Below are positions 18,589 through 26,708 of a stretch of 64,000 nt of DNA, piece by piece (position 1 is the first letter of the stretch; each line of letters starts with the position of its first letter). Origin of the DNA: Selenomonas sputigena_A (GTDB taxonomy: Bacteria; Bacillota; Negativicutes; Selenomonadales; Selenomonadaceae). The translations under genes and the position numbers were made by a program. Below the pieces are notes generated by a model. It saw only the letters and a list, made by a program, of their open reading frames with translations. It made no database searches and was not told the origin of the DNA. Location of the stretch: positions 2,537,283 through 2,601,282 of the forward strand of contig NZ_CP194411.1 in assembly GCF_051603425.1 (NCBI RefSeq), given 5' to 3'.

Positions 18589-18996
18589 CTATTTCTTCTG
18601 TTCCGCAGCTATAGACAGCCGCTTCACACCCGCGCCCTTGAGCATATCCATAACGGCGACAACCTGTCCATGCGCTGTCTTCCTGTCCGCCTGCAAGACG
18701 ACAGCGGCATTTGCATTTTCCTGCATGTGCCGCTTCATGATGACAGACGCATCCTGGAGGCTCACAGGCTTGTTGTCGACCGTGATATGACCCTTCTCAT
18801 CCAACGTCATGATAATGGGCATCTGCACGGGGGCAGATGCGCTCTGCGCCTGCGGCAGCTGCACGGCAAGAGCTTTCTGTGCGACGGTCTGCAGGCTGTT
18901 CATCATGAAGAATACAAGAAGGAAAAAGATGATGTCAATCATCGGGATGATCATAAAGACAGGCTTTTTCCTCATGCGATGCTTGCTGAAGTTCAT
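18589..18996 (-). CDS. exbD: ExbD/TolR-family biopolymer transport protein
   Basis: A 135-residue protein with the ExbD layout: short cytoplasmic N-terminus, one membrane helix (about 13-33; IIPMIDIIFFLLVFFMM) containing the conserved proton-pathway aspartate in MIDIIF, and a periplasmic domain. The start codon overlaps the exbB stop by four bases (ATGA), showing translational coupling. With ExbB it forms the proton-driven inner-membrane motor for TonB. Its pairing with TonB rather than TolA is inferred from the adjacent tonB gene. Confidence 0.94.
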   Translation of the reverse strand: MNFSKHRMRKKPVFMIIPMIDIIFFLLVFFMMNSLQTVAQKALAVQLPQAQSASAPVQMPIIMTLDEKGHITVDNKPVSLQDASVIMKRHMQENANAAVVLQADRKTAHGQVVAVMDMLKGAGVKRLSIAAEQKK

Positions 18997-19607
18997 GCCT
19001 CATCCCAACTTTCTTTTTTCGCGCCAAGCACCATCGAGCAGAGCCTCTCGGCATCCGTTACCATAGAGTCAAGCTGATGGCTGAAGTATGTATAAAAGCA
19101 AAAAGCGATGATGGCCACGCAAAGACCGGCCGCTGTCGCGACGAGAGCTTCGCCGACGCCGCCGGTGATGGCGCCCGCTCCGCCGCCGCTGTCGAGCACG
19201 CTGAAGGTCTGGATCATGCCCGTGACCGTCCCGAGAAGCCCCAACAACGGCGAAATCGTCACGATGGCGCTCAAGTAATCGAGATAACGGTTGAAGCTGA
19301 TGGATTCCATAGACATGCGATCCTCAAAAGCGCTTTTCATCGCGCTCTCGGAACCGCTGTACTCCAAGCCGTTCGCAATAATGCGGCTCAACGCGGAAGG
19401 AAATTTCTCGCAAAGCTGCTGTACGCCCTCCCAGTCCTTCTGCCGCACAGCATCATCAACCCCGCGGAAAAAAGCCTTGGCGCCGCTCTGGTTGCCGCGG
19501 TAATAGAAAAACCTCTCCACCGCAATCGTCAGCGTGATGAAGGAAAGGACAAGCAGCGGATACATGACGAGGCCGCCGCTGTTGAAAAGCTTCAAAAAAT
19601 TTTCCAT
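18993..19607 (-). CDS. exbB: ExbB/TolQ/MotA-family proton channel protein
   Basis: A 204-residue protein with three membrane segments: near the N-terminus (YPLLVLSFITLTIAVERFFYY), in the middle (LSAIVTISPLLGLLGTVTGM) and at 150-175 (EALVATAAGLCVAIIAFCFY). The LLGLLGTVTGMI signature is typical of ExbB/TolQ. The frame is open upstream to 19664, but the ATG at 19607 has GGGAGGAG at good spacing and gives the usual ExbB N-terminus. It is first in the exbB-exbD-tonB set and lies about 155 bases after the ABC ATPase gene. I see no strong promoter or terminator in that gap, so read-through from the transporter operon is possible. Confidence 0.93.
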   Translation of the reverse strand: MENFLKLFNSGGLVMYPLLVLSFITLTIAVERFFYYRGNQSGAKAFFRGVDDAVRQKDWEGVQQLCEKFPSALSRIIANGLEYSGSESAMKSAFEDRMSMESISFNRYLDYLSAIVTISPLLGLLGTVTGMIQTFSVLDSGGGAGAITGGVGEALVATAAGLCVAIIAFCFYTYFSHQLDSMVTDAERLCSMVLGAKKESWDEA

Positions 19608-19762
19608 AGTCGATTGCTCCTCCCAGTTCCGGGATATAGGAAACACGGATAAACTGCACGCCAAGCGTCGCTTTGCGGAGATTATGCGCCGCGCTTCCTA
19701 TATTCCCCGCTTCATATCCATAAACCTTATTCGAAAATCATTTCCAAACCCATCGCCTTTTC

Positions 19763-20563
19763 TTACCCGGTCTGTTCTTCCAATTTTTCAAGAATAACAA
19801 GCGTTTCCATATCCCTGTCCGGTACGCGGATCACTTCCGTCTCGACGCCGAAATAGTCGCGGATATTTTCAGCATTGATCAAGTCCCGCGTCGGACCGAA
19901 GACGGATTTTCCCTTGCCCATCAGCAAGCTGCTGTCAGAAAGACGCAGGGCATAATCCGGAAAATGGGTGTTCATGAGGCAGGAAATTCCCCGTTCCGTT
20001 ACCAGCGACTTGATCAGGCGCAGGATGCGGAACTGGTTCTTGAAATCCAGATGAGATTCCGGTTCATCCAAAAGCAAAATCTGCGGCTCGGCCGCCAAAG
20101 CCCGCGCGATGCAGACGAGCTGGAGCTGTCCGCCGGAAAGATTGGTGCATGGCATGTCGCGAAATTGCAGGACGCCTACTCGCTCCATGATTCGTTCGGC
20201 CACCTTTCGATCCTGCTTGGACGGAGATGAAAAAGCGCCAATGAAACGGGCGCGCCCCATGAGCACGACTTCTTCCGCCGTATAGGGAAACGCCATGGAA
20301 TGCATTTGCGGCACATAGACAATGGGCCGCTCCTCCGAAAAAACAGCGTTCGTGCTCGCCTCCTTCCCGTCAAGCAGCAGGCGGCCGCTCGTAAAGGTAC
20401 GCAGGCCTGCGATGCATTTAAGAAGCGTCGTCTTGCCGCGCCCGTTTTGCCCAAGGACGGTGACGATGCTTTTCTCCGGAACGGAAAAGGAGATATGGGA
20501 AAAAATCGGTGTTCCCGCCGTATAGAAAAAGCCTGCGTCTTCCACTTCCAGAATCATTGCCAC
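19763..20563 (-). CDS. ABC transporter ATP-binding protein, FecE/BtuD type
   Basis: A 266-residue ABC ATPase with Walker A GQNGRGKTT (38-46), signature LSGGQ (142-146), Walker B ILLLDEPES (162-170) and a switch histidine in MNTHFPDYALRL. It overlaps the permease gene by ten bases. It should power uptake through the FecCD-type permease and the lipoprotein binding protein encoded just upstream. The family imports iron-siderophores, haem or cobalamin; the riboswitch upstream of the operon favours a corrinoid, cobalt or tetrapyrrole substrate. Confidence 0.93.
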   Translation of the reverse strand: MAMILEVEDAGFFYTAGTPIFSHISFSVPEKSIVTVLGQNGRGKTTLLKCIAGLRTFTSGRLLLDGKEASTNAVFSEERPIVYVPQMHSMAFPYTAEEVVLMGRARFIGAFSSPSKQDRKVAERIMERVGVLQFRDMPCTNLSGGQLQLVCIARALAAEPQILLLDEPESHLDFKNQFRILRLIKSLVTERGISCLMNTHFPDYALRLSDSSLLMGKGKSVFGPTRDLINAENIRDYFGVETEVIRVPDRDMETLVILEKLEEQTG

Positions 20564-21570
20564 GCCCCCTTTGTACGTTTGAAGAGAACGGCAAAAAACG
20601 GCGCACCGATAATCGCAGTGAGGATGCCGATCGGAATCTCCCCGGCCGTCGCTGTGCGCGCTGTAAAGTCAACAAGAATCAGGAAAATCGCTCCGACAGC
20701 GGCGGACAGAGGAAGCAGCTTTCCATGATCCACACCGATGATCATGCGGCATATATGCGGGATGACCAGCCCCACCCAGCCAATGGTACCGCTTACCATA
20801 ACGCCCGAAGCTGTCATGATCGTCGCGAGCAGAATAACGCTGCGCCGTATTCGCGCGGGCTGCACCCCGATGGATTTTGCCTCTTCGTCGCCCAGAGACA
20901 GGACGTTGATGCGCCAACGCAAAGCCAGAAGCAGTGCGCCGGACAGCAAAATGGGGATGCCGGCATACTGCACGTTTTCATAGGACGCATTGGCAAAGCT
21001 CCCCATGAGCCAATACGTAATGGCAGGCAGCTTATCGTAGGGATCTGCAACATACTTGATGATCGAGATCAAAGCGCTGAACACAGCCGAAACAATCATA
21101 CCCGACAACACGAGCGACAGGGAAGAAACCTGTCCGCGCACACGGGCCAGCGAATAGGTAAACGCGACGCTGACCAGACCGAAAAGCATCGCCAAAGCCA
21201 TGGAAAAGCCGTTAACGCCGGAAAGGAGGATGCCGAGAGCGGCTCCAAAGGCCGCTCCTGAGCTCACGCCAAGCACGCCGGGACTGACGAGCGGGTTGCG
21301 GAATATCCCCTGAAAGGCCGCACCCGCAAGCGCAAGCCCCGCACCAACCAAGGCATCGAGCAGGATACGGGGCATACGCAGCTTCCATAGAACCGCATAT
21401 CCCATCGTATCCGTCCCCTCTCCGAAAAGCCCGCCCGTGAGAACGCCGGCAATTTCCGAAAGATCCATGCCGTATCGCCCACCCAAAAGCGAAAGCGCGG
21501 CACTGCCTGCAAGAAGAAGCAGCGTGCAAAGCCAAATCAAGGCCAGTCGTCCCCTTGTGTTTTTCAACAT
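20554..21570 (-). CDS. FecCD-family ABC transporter permease
   Basis: A 338-residue multi-spanning permease of the BtuC/FecCD/FhuB family. Recognisable segments are LRMPRILLDALVGAGLALAG near the first periplasmic turn, the NPLVSPGVLGVSSGAAFGAA motif, SLVLSGMIVSAVF, and the C-terminal WVGLVIPHICRMIIG followed by DFTARTATAGEIPIGILTAI. About nine or ten helices are predicted by eye. It lies between the binding protein gene (50 bases upstream) and the overlapping ATPase gene, completing an importer downstream of the riboswitch-cbiK unit. Confidence 0.94.
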   Translation of the reverse strand: MLKNTRGRLALIWLCTLLLLAGSAALSLLGGRYGMDLSEIAGVLTGGLFGEGTDTMGYAVLWKLRMPRILLDALVGAGLALAGAAFQGIFRNPLVSPGVLGVSSGAAFGAALGILLSGVNGFSMALAMLFGLVSVAFTYSLARVRGQVSSLSLVLSGMIVSAVFSALISIIKYVADPYDKLPAITYWLMGSFANASYENVQYAGIPILLSGALLLALRWRINVLSLGDEEAKSIGVQPARIRRSVILLATIMTASGVMVSGTIGWVGLVIPHICRMIIGVDHGKLLPLSAAVGAIFLILVDFTARTATAGEIPIGILTAIIGAPFFAVLFKRTKGAWQ

Positions 21571-21620
21571 ATCACCTCTTCAGCAAATAACCGTTCGCAA
21601 AGCCTGTGCTTCTCCTTCAC

Positions 21621-22727
21621 TTAAAGCGCCAATGCTGCGTTCCATTTCGTTTGGAGTATTTCATCCAGATCTTCCTGCTGCAGCTCATAGTGGAAATATT
21701 TCCGATAGAAATCCGTAAGGAGCGGACGCATCTCATAGTCTCCGAACACCTCCGGATGCAGGACCTTGCCCAGCCAGCGCATCATGAGCGGCGTCTCGAC
21801 GCAAGGCGCGTCCCAACGATAGATGCCTAAAGGCGCCTTATAGACACGCCGGTTCTTTACGGCGTCCAAATTGCTCCAGTCCTGTCCGTCATAAGCGTTG
21901 CGGTAAATATCCTCCGGCGTAAAATCCGAAAAATTGCTCAGGATGATGACATCGGGATTCCACGACATCACCTGTTCCATCGTGATTTTCGGCCATTGAT
22001 CCTCGACATCTACAACATTTTCACCGCCGGCAGCTTCGATCATAATCTTGTTGACGGAGCGCGTGCCGGCTGCCGTCAGCTGCTCATTCTGCAAATAGAG
22101 TACTTTCGGGCGCGGCTTTCCCTCCAGCTCCTTCGCCTTTTCCTTAAAATAAGCTTCGCTTTCCTTGTGGTAAGCGATCAGGGCGTTTGCCTCTTCCTGC
22201 TTGTTCAATATATCGCCGAGGAGCGCGATGCCCTTCTGCACGTCTTCCAACGTGCCATAGCGGATCTTGACAGCGGGGATGCCCATGCTCGCAAGTTTCT
22301 CGCCGACCTCCGGCTGATAATCCCAAATAACTGCCAAGTCAGGGCGCAGCTTGGCAATCTCTTCGTAATTCACATTGAAATTGCGGTCGACGAACGTATC
22401 GTTGACCTCCGCCATCTTCGGCGCCATCTTGCGCAGCATGCTCTTTTTGTAAGCGGCCATAGCAGACGGGTGCATACCGACAAGCTTCTCCGAACTGCCG
22501 TCCACGGCATAGACGATGGAAGCCCACGGCACGGGAACCACGACCATTCTCTGCGGATCCTTCTTGATCTTGACTTCCGCGCCGGTAAGATCCGTCACCA
22601 TCTTCGTCTCTGAAGTCTTCTCTCCCTCTTGGCTCGTACCGCCGCAGCCCGCAGCGAAGAAAAAGCATGTGAGCAGTGCAAACGCACAAACCCAAAGCTT
22701 TGTCCTGCGATACATCGTGAGATCCAT
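21621..22727 (-). CDS. Periplasmic-binding lipoprotein for FecCD-type importer (BtuF/FepB-like)
   Basis: A 368-residue binding protein of the iron-siderophore/cobalamin type. A lipoprotein signal ends with the lipobox FFFAAGC (Cys28), so the protein is probably tethered to a membrane. Both lobes are visible: VTDLTGAEVKIKKDPQRMVVV at the start and EQVMSWNPDVIILSNFSDF in the second lobe. The start at 22727 is chosen because AGGAGG precedes it; an ATG further upstream lacks such a site. A Rho-independent terminator separates it from cbiK, so expression may depend on read-through from the riboswitch promoter or on a promoter I cannot see. Confidence 0.9.
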   Translation of the reverse strand: MDLTMYRRTKLWVCAFALLTCFFFAAGCGGTSQEGEKTSETKMVTDLTGAEVKIKKDPQRMVVVPVPWASIVYAVDGSSEKLVGMHPSAMAAYKKSMLRKMAPKMAEVNDTFVDRNFNVNYEEIAKLRPDLAVIWDYQPEVGEKLASMGIPAVKIRYGTLEDVQKGIALLGDILNKQEEANALIAYHKESEAYFKEKAKELEGKPRPKVLYLQNEQLTAAGTRSVNKIMIEAAGGENVVDVEDQWPKITMEQVMSWNPDVIILSNFSDFTPEDIYRNAYDGQDWSNLDAVKNRRVYKAPLGIYRWDAPCVETPLMMRWLGKVLHPEVFGDYEMRPLLTDFYRKYFHYELQQEDLDEILQTKWNAALAL

Positions 22728-22767
22728 CCTGTCGCCTCCTAAACAATTCTTCAACAAATCCACCTAG

Positions 22768-22800
22768 AAAAATCTCCCCCCTGAAAGCTCAAGGGGGAGA
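22768..22800 (-). terminator. Terminator between cbiK and the binding-protein gene
   Basis: Perfect eight-base-pair arms (TCTCCCCC/GGGGGAGA) with a 12-base loop are followed by TTTTTC on the minus strand. It may lower expression of the downstream transporter relative to cbiK. Confidence 0.8.
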
Positions 22801-22814
22801 AACATCATTTTCTT

Positions 22815-23813
22815 TTATTTGCTCTTCAGAGCGTCCCATGCCTCGTTCGCACGATCTACGAAGAGGTCGCGAATGGCCTTGTTCTCGCCGAGACCATGGA
22901 TGTAGGTCTTGACCTTGAAGCCTTCGCTCTCGAGCACGGACTTATGGGAATCCGGCTCAGCGCCTGCCATGTCGTTGTTTGCATGGTCGCCGGCGACCAT
23001 CATCATCGGCATGAGCGTAACCGTGTCAATACCCTTTGCTTTGAGCTGCGGAATGATGTCCTCAAGGCTCGGCCAGCCCTCGACGGTGTAGATGAACGTA
23101 TTCTTGAGATTCATCTTGTCGATGCCGTCCTGGATGACAGCGTAGTAGGCATTGGCCGGATGCGGCGTGCCGTGCGCCATGACGAGGATTGCCTCGTTGT
23201 CCGCTACCTTGGGGAACTGCGTCGAAAGCGCCTTCAGAGTCTCCGCAACATCGTCGCGCTGCTCTTCCTGACCCTGCCAGTACATGAGCGTCGTGCCGAG
23301 CGTCATCTTCTTGAAATCGTTCTTATACTCGTTGAAGATAGCCTTGTCATAAGCGTACTCCATACCGGGAATGACATCGAGGGAACAGAGCGCCACACGC
23401 GTATAGCCGTCCTTCTTCAACTGCTTCAAAGCCGCTTCAGGCGTGGGAATGTCAATGCCTTCCTTCTCCTTGATGCGGTCAACGATGATATGCGACGTAA
23501 ACGCCAGCTCGACCTTTACGCCGGGATGAGCCGCCTGAATGGCCTTGACCGTCGCCTCAATCGTCTTCGCACGCGAATCTTTGTACGTTGTGCCGAAGCT
23601 CATGACAAGAATGGCATCCTTGTTCGGAAGCTTCTGGAGCTTGGGGTTCTCATTCTTCAAAAGGCCGATCTGAGAAGCCTCAAGGAGCGCCGGTGTCGGA
23701 TTCTTTACCTCAGGGTTCAGCATGTAGCCGGCATGAGCCGCAGGCGCACCGATAGCAAAAATTGCGCTGCAGGCAAGGGACATGGCCAGCATCCTTTTGA
23801 AATTCTTCTTCAT
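22815..23813 (-). CDS. cbiK: Exported CbiK-family sirohydrochlorin cobaltochelatase
   Basis: A 332-residue CbiK-family chelatase. In this family the enzyme inserts cobalt into sirohydrochlorin in anaerobic B12 synthesis. Expected metal-site residues are present: His214 in MAHGTPHPAN, Glu245 in TVEGWPS and His277 in MMMVAGDHANNDMAG. It begins with a clear signal peptide (KRMLAMSLACSAIFA, cleavage after AAHA near residue 28), so it acts outside the cytoplasm. Periplasmic CbiK is known from Desulfovibrio vulgaris, where a transport-related role has been suggested. Here it is the first gene after a cobalamin riboswitch and precedes an ABC importer, which fits a role in cobalt, haem or corrinoid acquisition rather than biosynthesis. 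Confidence 0.92.
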   Translation of the reverse strand: MKKNFKRMLAMSLACSAIFAIGAPAAHAGYMLNPEVKNPTPALLEASQIGLLKNENPKLQKLPNKDAILVMSFGTTYKDSRAKTIEATVKAIQAAHPGVKVELAFTSHIIVDRIKEKEGIDIPTPEAALKQLKKDGYTRVALCSLDVIPGMEYAYDKAIFNEYKNDFKKMTLGTTLMYWQGQEEQRDDVAETLKALSTQFPKVADNEAILVMAHGTPHPANAYYAVIQDGIDKMNLKNTFIYTVEGWPSLEDIIPQLKAKGIDTVTLMPMMMVAGDHANNDMAGAEPDSHKSVLESEGFKVKTYIHGLGENKAIRDLFVDRANEAWDALKSK

Positions 23814-23895
23814 GAAAGCATCTCTCCTTTAAAATGATTACGTAAGGAAATATAGCAAGCCCTGGCCTAAATGCAGCATCAGCCAAGGCGGGCTT

Positions 23896-23931
23896 GAAAA
23901 AAGAAAGCTCCGGGTCTCCACCCCCGGAGCT
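23896..23931 (-). terminator. Second (proximal) leader terminator of cbiK
   Basis: Perfect nine-base-pair arms (AGCTCCGGG/CCCGGAGCT) are followed by TTTCTTTTTTC on the minus strand, about 85 bases before the cbiK start. It repeats the tandem-terminator layout of the receptor leader. Confidence 0.8.
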
Positions 23932-24076
23932 GCTGCAGAGCAGCAAAAGAGAACTGGATCGGAAATAATATATGAGCAATGCTTTCCCCTGTAGCCAAGC
24001 CGCAGGGAAAACTCTCCGCCGAAAATAAGCCCCTTTGCCCGCGTGGGGAAGGGGGTTTTCGGAGGGGAGGCACTAC

Positions 24077-24101
24077 AAAAGAAAACCCGGCCTCAGCCGG
24101 G
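24077..24101 (-). terminator. Riboswitch expression-platform terminator of cbiK
   Basis: CCCGGC/GCCGGG with a four-base loop, followed by TTTTCTTTT on the minus strand, just downstream of the aptamer. Confidence 0.8.
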
Positions 24102-24121
24102 ATTCATTGCGTTGCGCAATA

Positions 24122-24314
24122 ATCCCCTTCCCCATCACTCGCAGGTCAAACGGTGATTGTCAGCTAGGCAGTTCTCCTGGCTCCAGGTCATCGCTCCTCT
24201 GCGCCTTCCCAGGGACATTCCCCAGTGACATCATGCAGATTCACTCGCTGTTACAGTGGCGGGACCGCTCCGGCATTTACCGGATTCCCTATTAAGTCTT
24301 GCGACACCTAACCC
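24122..24314 (-). promoter_or_regulatory. Cobalamin riboswitch (aptamer) upstream of cbiK
   Basis: The minus strand holds AGGTGTCGCAAGACTTAATA, GGGAATCCGGTAAATGCCGG, AGCGGTCCCGCCACTGTAAC, a CACTGGG segment and GAGCCAGGAGAACTGCC, all hallmarks of the cobalamin aptamer. It controls cbiK and probably the downstream importer. Confidence 0.96.
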
Positions 24315-24356
24315 AATCGATATGGAGTTTTTATGGTTCTATGAACCTCATGTATT

Positions 24357-24385
24357 ATGGTAGCACTCATTCCTATGTTTGTCAA
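24357..24385 (-). promoter_or_regulatory. Promoter of the cbiK riboswitch transcript
   Basis: TTGACA (24380-24385) and TACCAT (24357-24362) on the minus strand are exactly 17 bases apart, about 40 bases before the aptamer. The same pair of boxes precedes the third riboswitch at 36.6 kb. Confidence 0.8.
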
Positions 24386-24476
24386 CACCCTTTTCAGGAT
24401 ATTTTAGGAATTTCCCAAATTAGGTCAAGAGAACATCGACAGACCTTTCGATGGTATAAAACCAGGAAACTTCCTT

Positions 24477-25400
24477 CTAGAAGTCAACCTGCTCCATCTC
24501 CTCGCGTGACTTGTCACAGCGCAGCTCCTGATTTTTCACGCTGACCTGCGTGCCCGGCGCGACCGACTTCGTGATAAACGCATTGCCGCCGATGACGGCG
24601 CCCTTGCCTATGACCGTATTGCCGCCGAGGATCGAGGCGCCGGAGTAGATGGTCACATAATCCTCGATGGTCGGATGGCGCTTCTTATCCTTCAGCATAC
24701 GGCCGCCCTTCGTCGAGAGCGCCCCCAAAGTTACCCCCTGATAGATTTTCACATGCTCGCCGATTTCCGTCGTCTCACCGATGACAATGCCCGTAGCATG
24801 GTCGATGAAAAAGCTCCTGCCAATCGTCGCGCCCGGGTGGATATCCACACCCGTACAGCTGTGCGCATACTCGGACATGATGCGCGGAATCACGGGAACG
24901 TCGAGCACATGAAGCTCATGCGCGAGACGGTGCACGGTGATCGCGTACAGTCCTGGATAGGAGTAAATGATCTCCGCCTCGCTCGACGCCGCAGGATCTC
25001 CCTCGAATGTCGCATGAACATCCAATTCGATGTAGGAGCGGATCTTCGGTATGGCGCGGAAAAAGGCAAGTGTGATCTCCTGGGCTCGGTCAGCAATATC
25101 GCCTTCCGTTTGCACGTTCGAGCATTTGCACGGCAGAGCGATGGCGATCTGTTTGTTCAGCAGGTACGCCACATCCTCTATAACCATCGTCATATTGTTC
25201 TCAACGCTGTAGACGCGGTAGTGCTCATCCTTGAAATAGCCCGGAAAAACAATGCGCACGAGTTTGTCGAGAATATCGATGACCGTCTTCTTGTCCGGGC
25301 GGCAAAAGACATCCATCTTGTCAATAATACGCTCCTGTCTGTAATCCTCCAGGATGTCGTTGATGATGCCATGCAGGTTCTCCGCTATGATGTCCGCCAT
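24477..25400 (-). CDS. Serine O-acetyltransferase (EpsC/SatA-like)
   Basis: A 307-residue serine acetyltransferase, which transfers acetyl from acetyl-CoA to L-serine to make O-acetylserine for cysteine synthesis. The N-terminal half is the helical serine acetyltransferase domain (ELDVHATFEGDPAA, ITVHRLAHELHVLDVPVIPR). The C-terminal half is a left-handed hexapeptide-repeat domain (GVDIHPGATIGRSFFIDHAT, IGEHVKIYQGVTLGALS) with the catalytic His in IHPGA and another in IDHAT. A C-terminal extension of about 30 residues is charged. AGGAAAGAG lies upstream of the ATG. No cysteine synthase gene is adjacent. Confidence 0.9.
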   Translation of the reverse strand: MADIIAENLHGIINDILEDYRQERIIDKMDVFCRPDKKTVIDILDKLVRIVFPGYFKDEHYRVYSVENNMTMVIEDVAYLLNKQIAIALPCKCSNVQTEGDIADRAQEITLAFFRAIPKIRSYIELDVHATFEGDPAASSEAEIIYSYPGLYAITVHRLAHELHVLDVPVIPRIMSEYAHSCTGVDIHPGATIGRSFFIDHATGIVIGETTEIGEHVKIYQGVTLGALSTKGGRMLKDKKRHPTIEDYVTIYSGASILGGNTVIGKGAVIGGNAFITKSVAPGTQVSVKNQELRCDKSREEMEQVDF

Positions 25401-25489
25401 TCTTCCACTTCTCTTTCCTAGTAATGTTCAGCCGCTACGCGAAACGGCATGACCTGCTTTCAATGCCGCACTGCACTTTCAGTCACCGT

Positions 25490-26230
25490 TCATGAGCCAA
25501 GCACATGGGGCAAAAAATACACGAGCTGCTTCGTCCACCAGTCCCAGCCATAATCGACATCCTCGCCCCAGAAATCAACCCAGGCATCGATGCCGCGCGC
25601 CTCAAGCACCCTGCAAAGACGTGCAAGCGAACGCCGCGGCTCATCCAAGCCGTGCCCTTGCCCCGTACAGAAGACAATGTTCTTCTCATTGTAAAGCGCG
25701 ATATAGGGATGTTCATTTGCCATGTTCGGCAGGAAGTCCAACGGCGAATTGTCGTAGAGTTGCCCATTGAGCCAGCCGCCGAAGAATTTCTTCGCATCAT
25801 ACGAGCCGGCAAGCGCAACAAGTCCGGAAAAGTATTCAGGCCGCCGCAAAAAGACAATCGTTGCATGTGTCGCACCGAAACCGCAGCCAACCGCTAGAGG
25901 CAGGCGCTGCACGCCTCCCTGGGAGCGGATATACGGCAAGACTTCCTCAACGATATACTCGTAATAAGCTTCCTGTCGGTTTGCACGCCACTCTCGGTCA
26001 TCGCGGCTGAACCAGCTCTCACCGTCAACGGTATCAACCGTCACGAGGCGAATCAGCTGCCCGTCAATCCAAGGAGCGAGCGCGTCCACCACGCCGGCTC
26101 CCTCGTATGCGTCCGAAAGCCCTCTCTGCGGCGGAAAGGCCAGCACAGGAATACCGCCCGCTCCATACGTCCTGACCGTCATTTCCTTTTGCAGCCTCTC
26201 GCTGAACCAGCGGTCCTCTCTCTTTTCCAT
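25490..26230 (-). CDS. Esterase-fold (alpha/beta hydrolase) protein lacking the catalytic serine
   Basis: A 246-residue protein resembling the esterase D / COG4947-type alpha/beta hydrolases (VLAFPPQRGLSDAYEGAGVV, YEYIVEEVLPYIRS, ATIVFLRRPEYFSGLVALAG). At the nucleophile elbow, where the family has G-x-S-x-G, this protein reads GCGFG (residues 115-119), so the serine is replaced by Gly117. The C-terminal position where relatives usually carry an Asn-His pair reads DVDYGW (224-229), with no histidine. It may be a non-catalytic relative. The ATG at 26230 is preferred because GGGGG lies eight bases upstream and the predicted promoter rules out earlier starts. Confidence 0.75.
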   Translation of the reverse strand: MEKREDRWFSERLQKEMTVRTYGAGGIPVLAFPPQRGLSDAYEGAGVVDALAPWIDGQLIRLVTVDTVDGESWFSRDDREWRANRQEAYYEYIVEEVLPYIRSQGGVQRLPLAVGCGFGATHATIVFLRRPEYFSGLVALAGSYDAKKFFGGWLNGQLYDNSPLDFLPNMANEHPYIALYNEKNIVFCTGQGHGLDEPRRSLARLCRVLEARGIDAWVDFWGEDVDYGWDWWTKQLVYFLPHVLGS

Positions 26231-26279
26231 ACCCATGCCCCCGCTTTCCACAATGCAGCAGCCAATCTCCATATCATCA

Positions 26280-26308
26280 ACTATACTATACAAAACCTCG
26301 CCTGACAA
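26280..26308 (-). promoter_or_regulatory. Promoter for the esterase-fold gene
   Basis: TTGTCA (26303-26308) and TATAGT (26280-26285) on the minus strand are 17 bases apart. The predicted start of transcription lies about 40 bases before the chosen ATG. Confidence 0.65.
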
Positions 26309-26315
26309 GGCATCC

Positions 26316-26705
26316 CTAGGCTAAGGCGCGAATCAGAAGAAGCCCTGCCCAGGCCGCGAGAAGTCCCAGAAAAACGTTCGCAACTATATTCAGCAGGGCA
26401 TAAGGAGCGTTCGCGCCCTGCAGCAAGGCCAGCGTCTCCATGCTGAAAGAGGAAAACGTCGTGAAGCCGCCGAGAAAGCCGACGGCAAGCAAAAGGCGCA
26501 GGTTCTCTGGCAGAAAGACGCCGCGCGGCAAAAGCGGCAGGAGCCCCATGATGAGTCCCATAAGAAAGCTGCCCGACACGTTGACGAAGAGGGTGCCGCA
26601 GGGAAACGCGGCGCCGAAGCGTGCGGCAAAGAACGCGGTCGCCAGATAGCGGCACACAGCGCCAAAGCCGCCGCCCAGAAAGACAAAGATATACTGCGCC
26701 CCCAT
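26316..26705 (-). CDS. crcB: CrcB/Fluc-family fluoride ion channel
   Basis: A 129-residue membrane protein with four hydrophobic segments and the family signatures LGGGFGAVCRYL, TLFVNVSGSFLMG (Asn in the first fluoride-binding region) and GFLGGFTTFSSFSMET (the phenylalanine-box segment). These channels export fluoride as dual-topology dimers. A single gene is present, consistent with a homodimer. The start lies three bases after the MFS stop, with GGAGC eight bases upstream, so it is probably co-transcribed with the transporter. I saw no fluoride riboswitch. Confidence 0.93.
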   Translation of the reverse strand: MGAQYIFVFLGGGFGAVCRYLATAFFAARFGAAFPCGTLFVNVSGSFLMGLIMGLLPLLPRGVFLPENLRLLLAVGFLGGFTTFSSFSMETLALLQGANAPYALLNIVANVFLGLLAAWAGLLLIRALA

Positions 26706-26708
26706 CGT

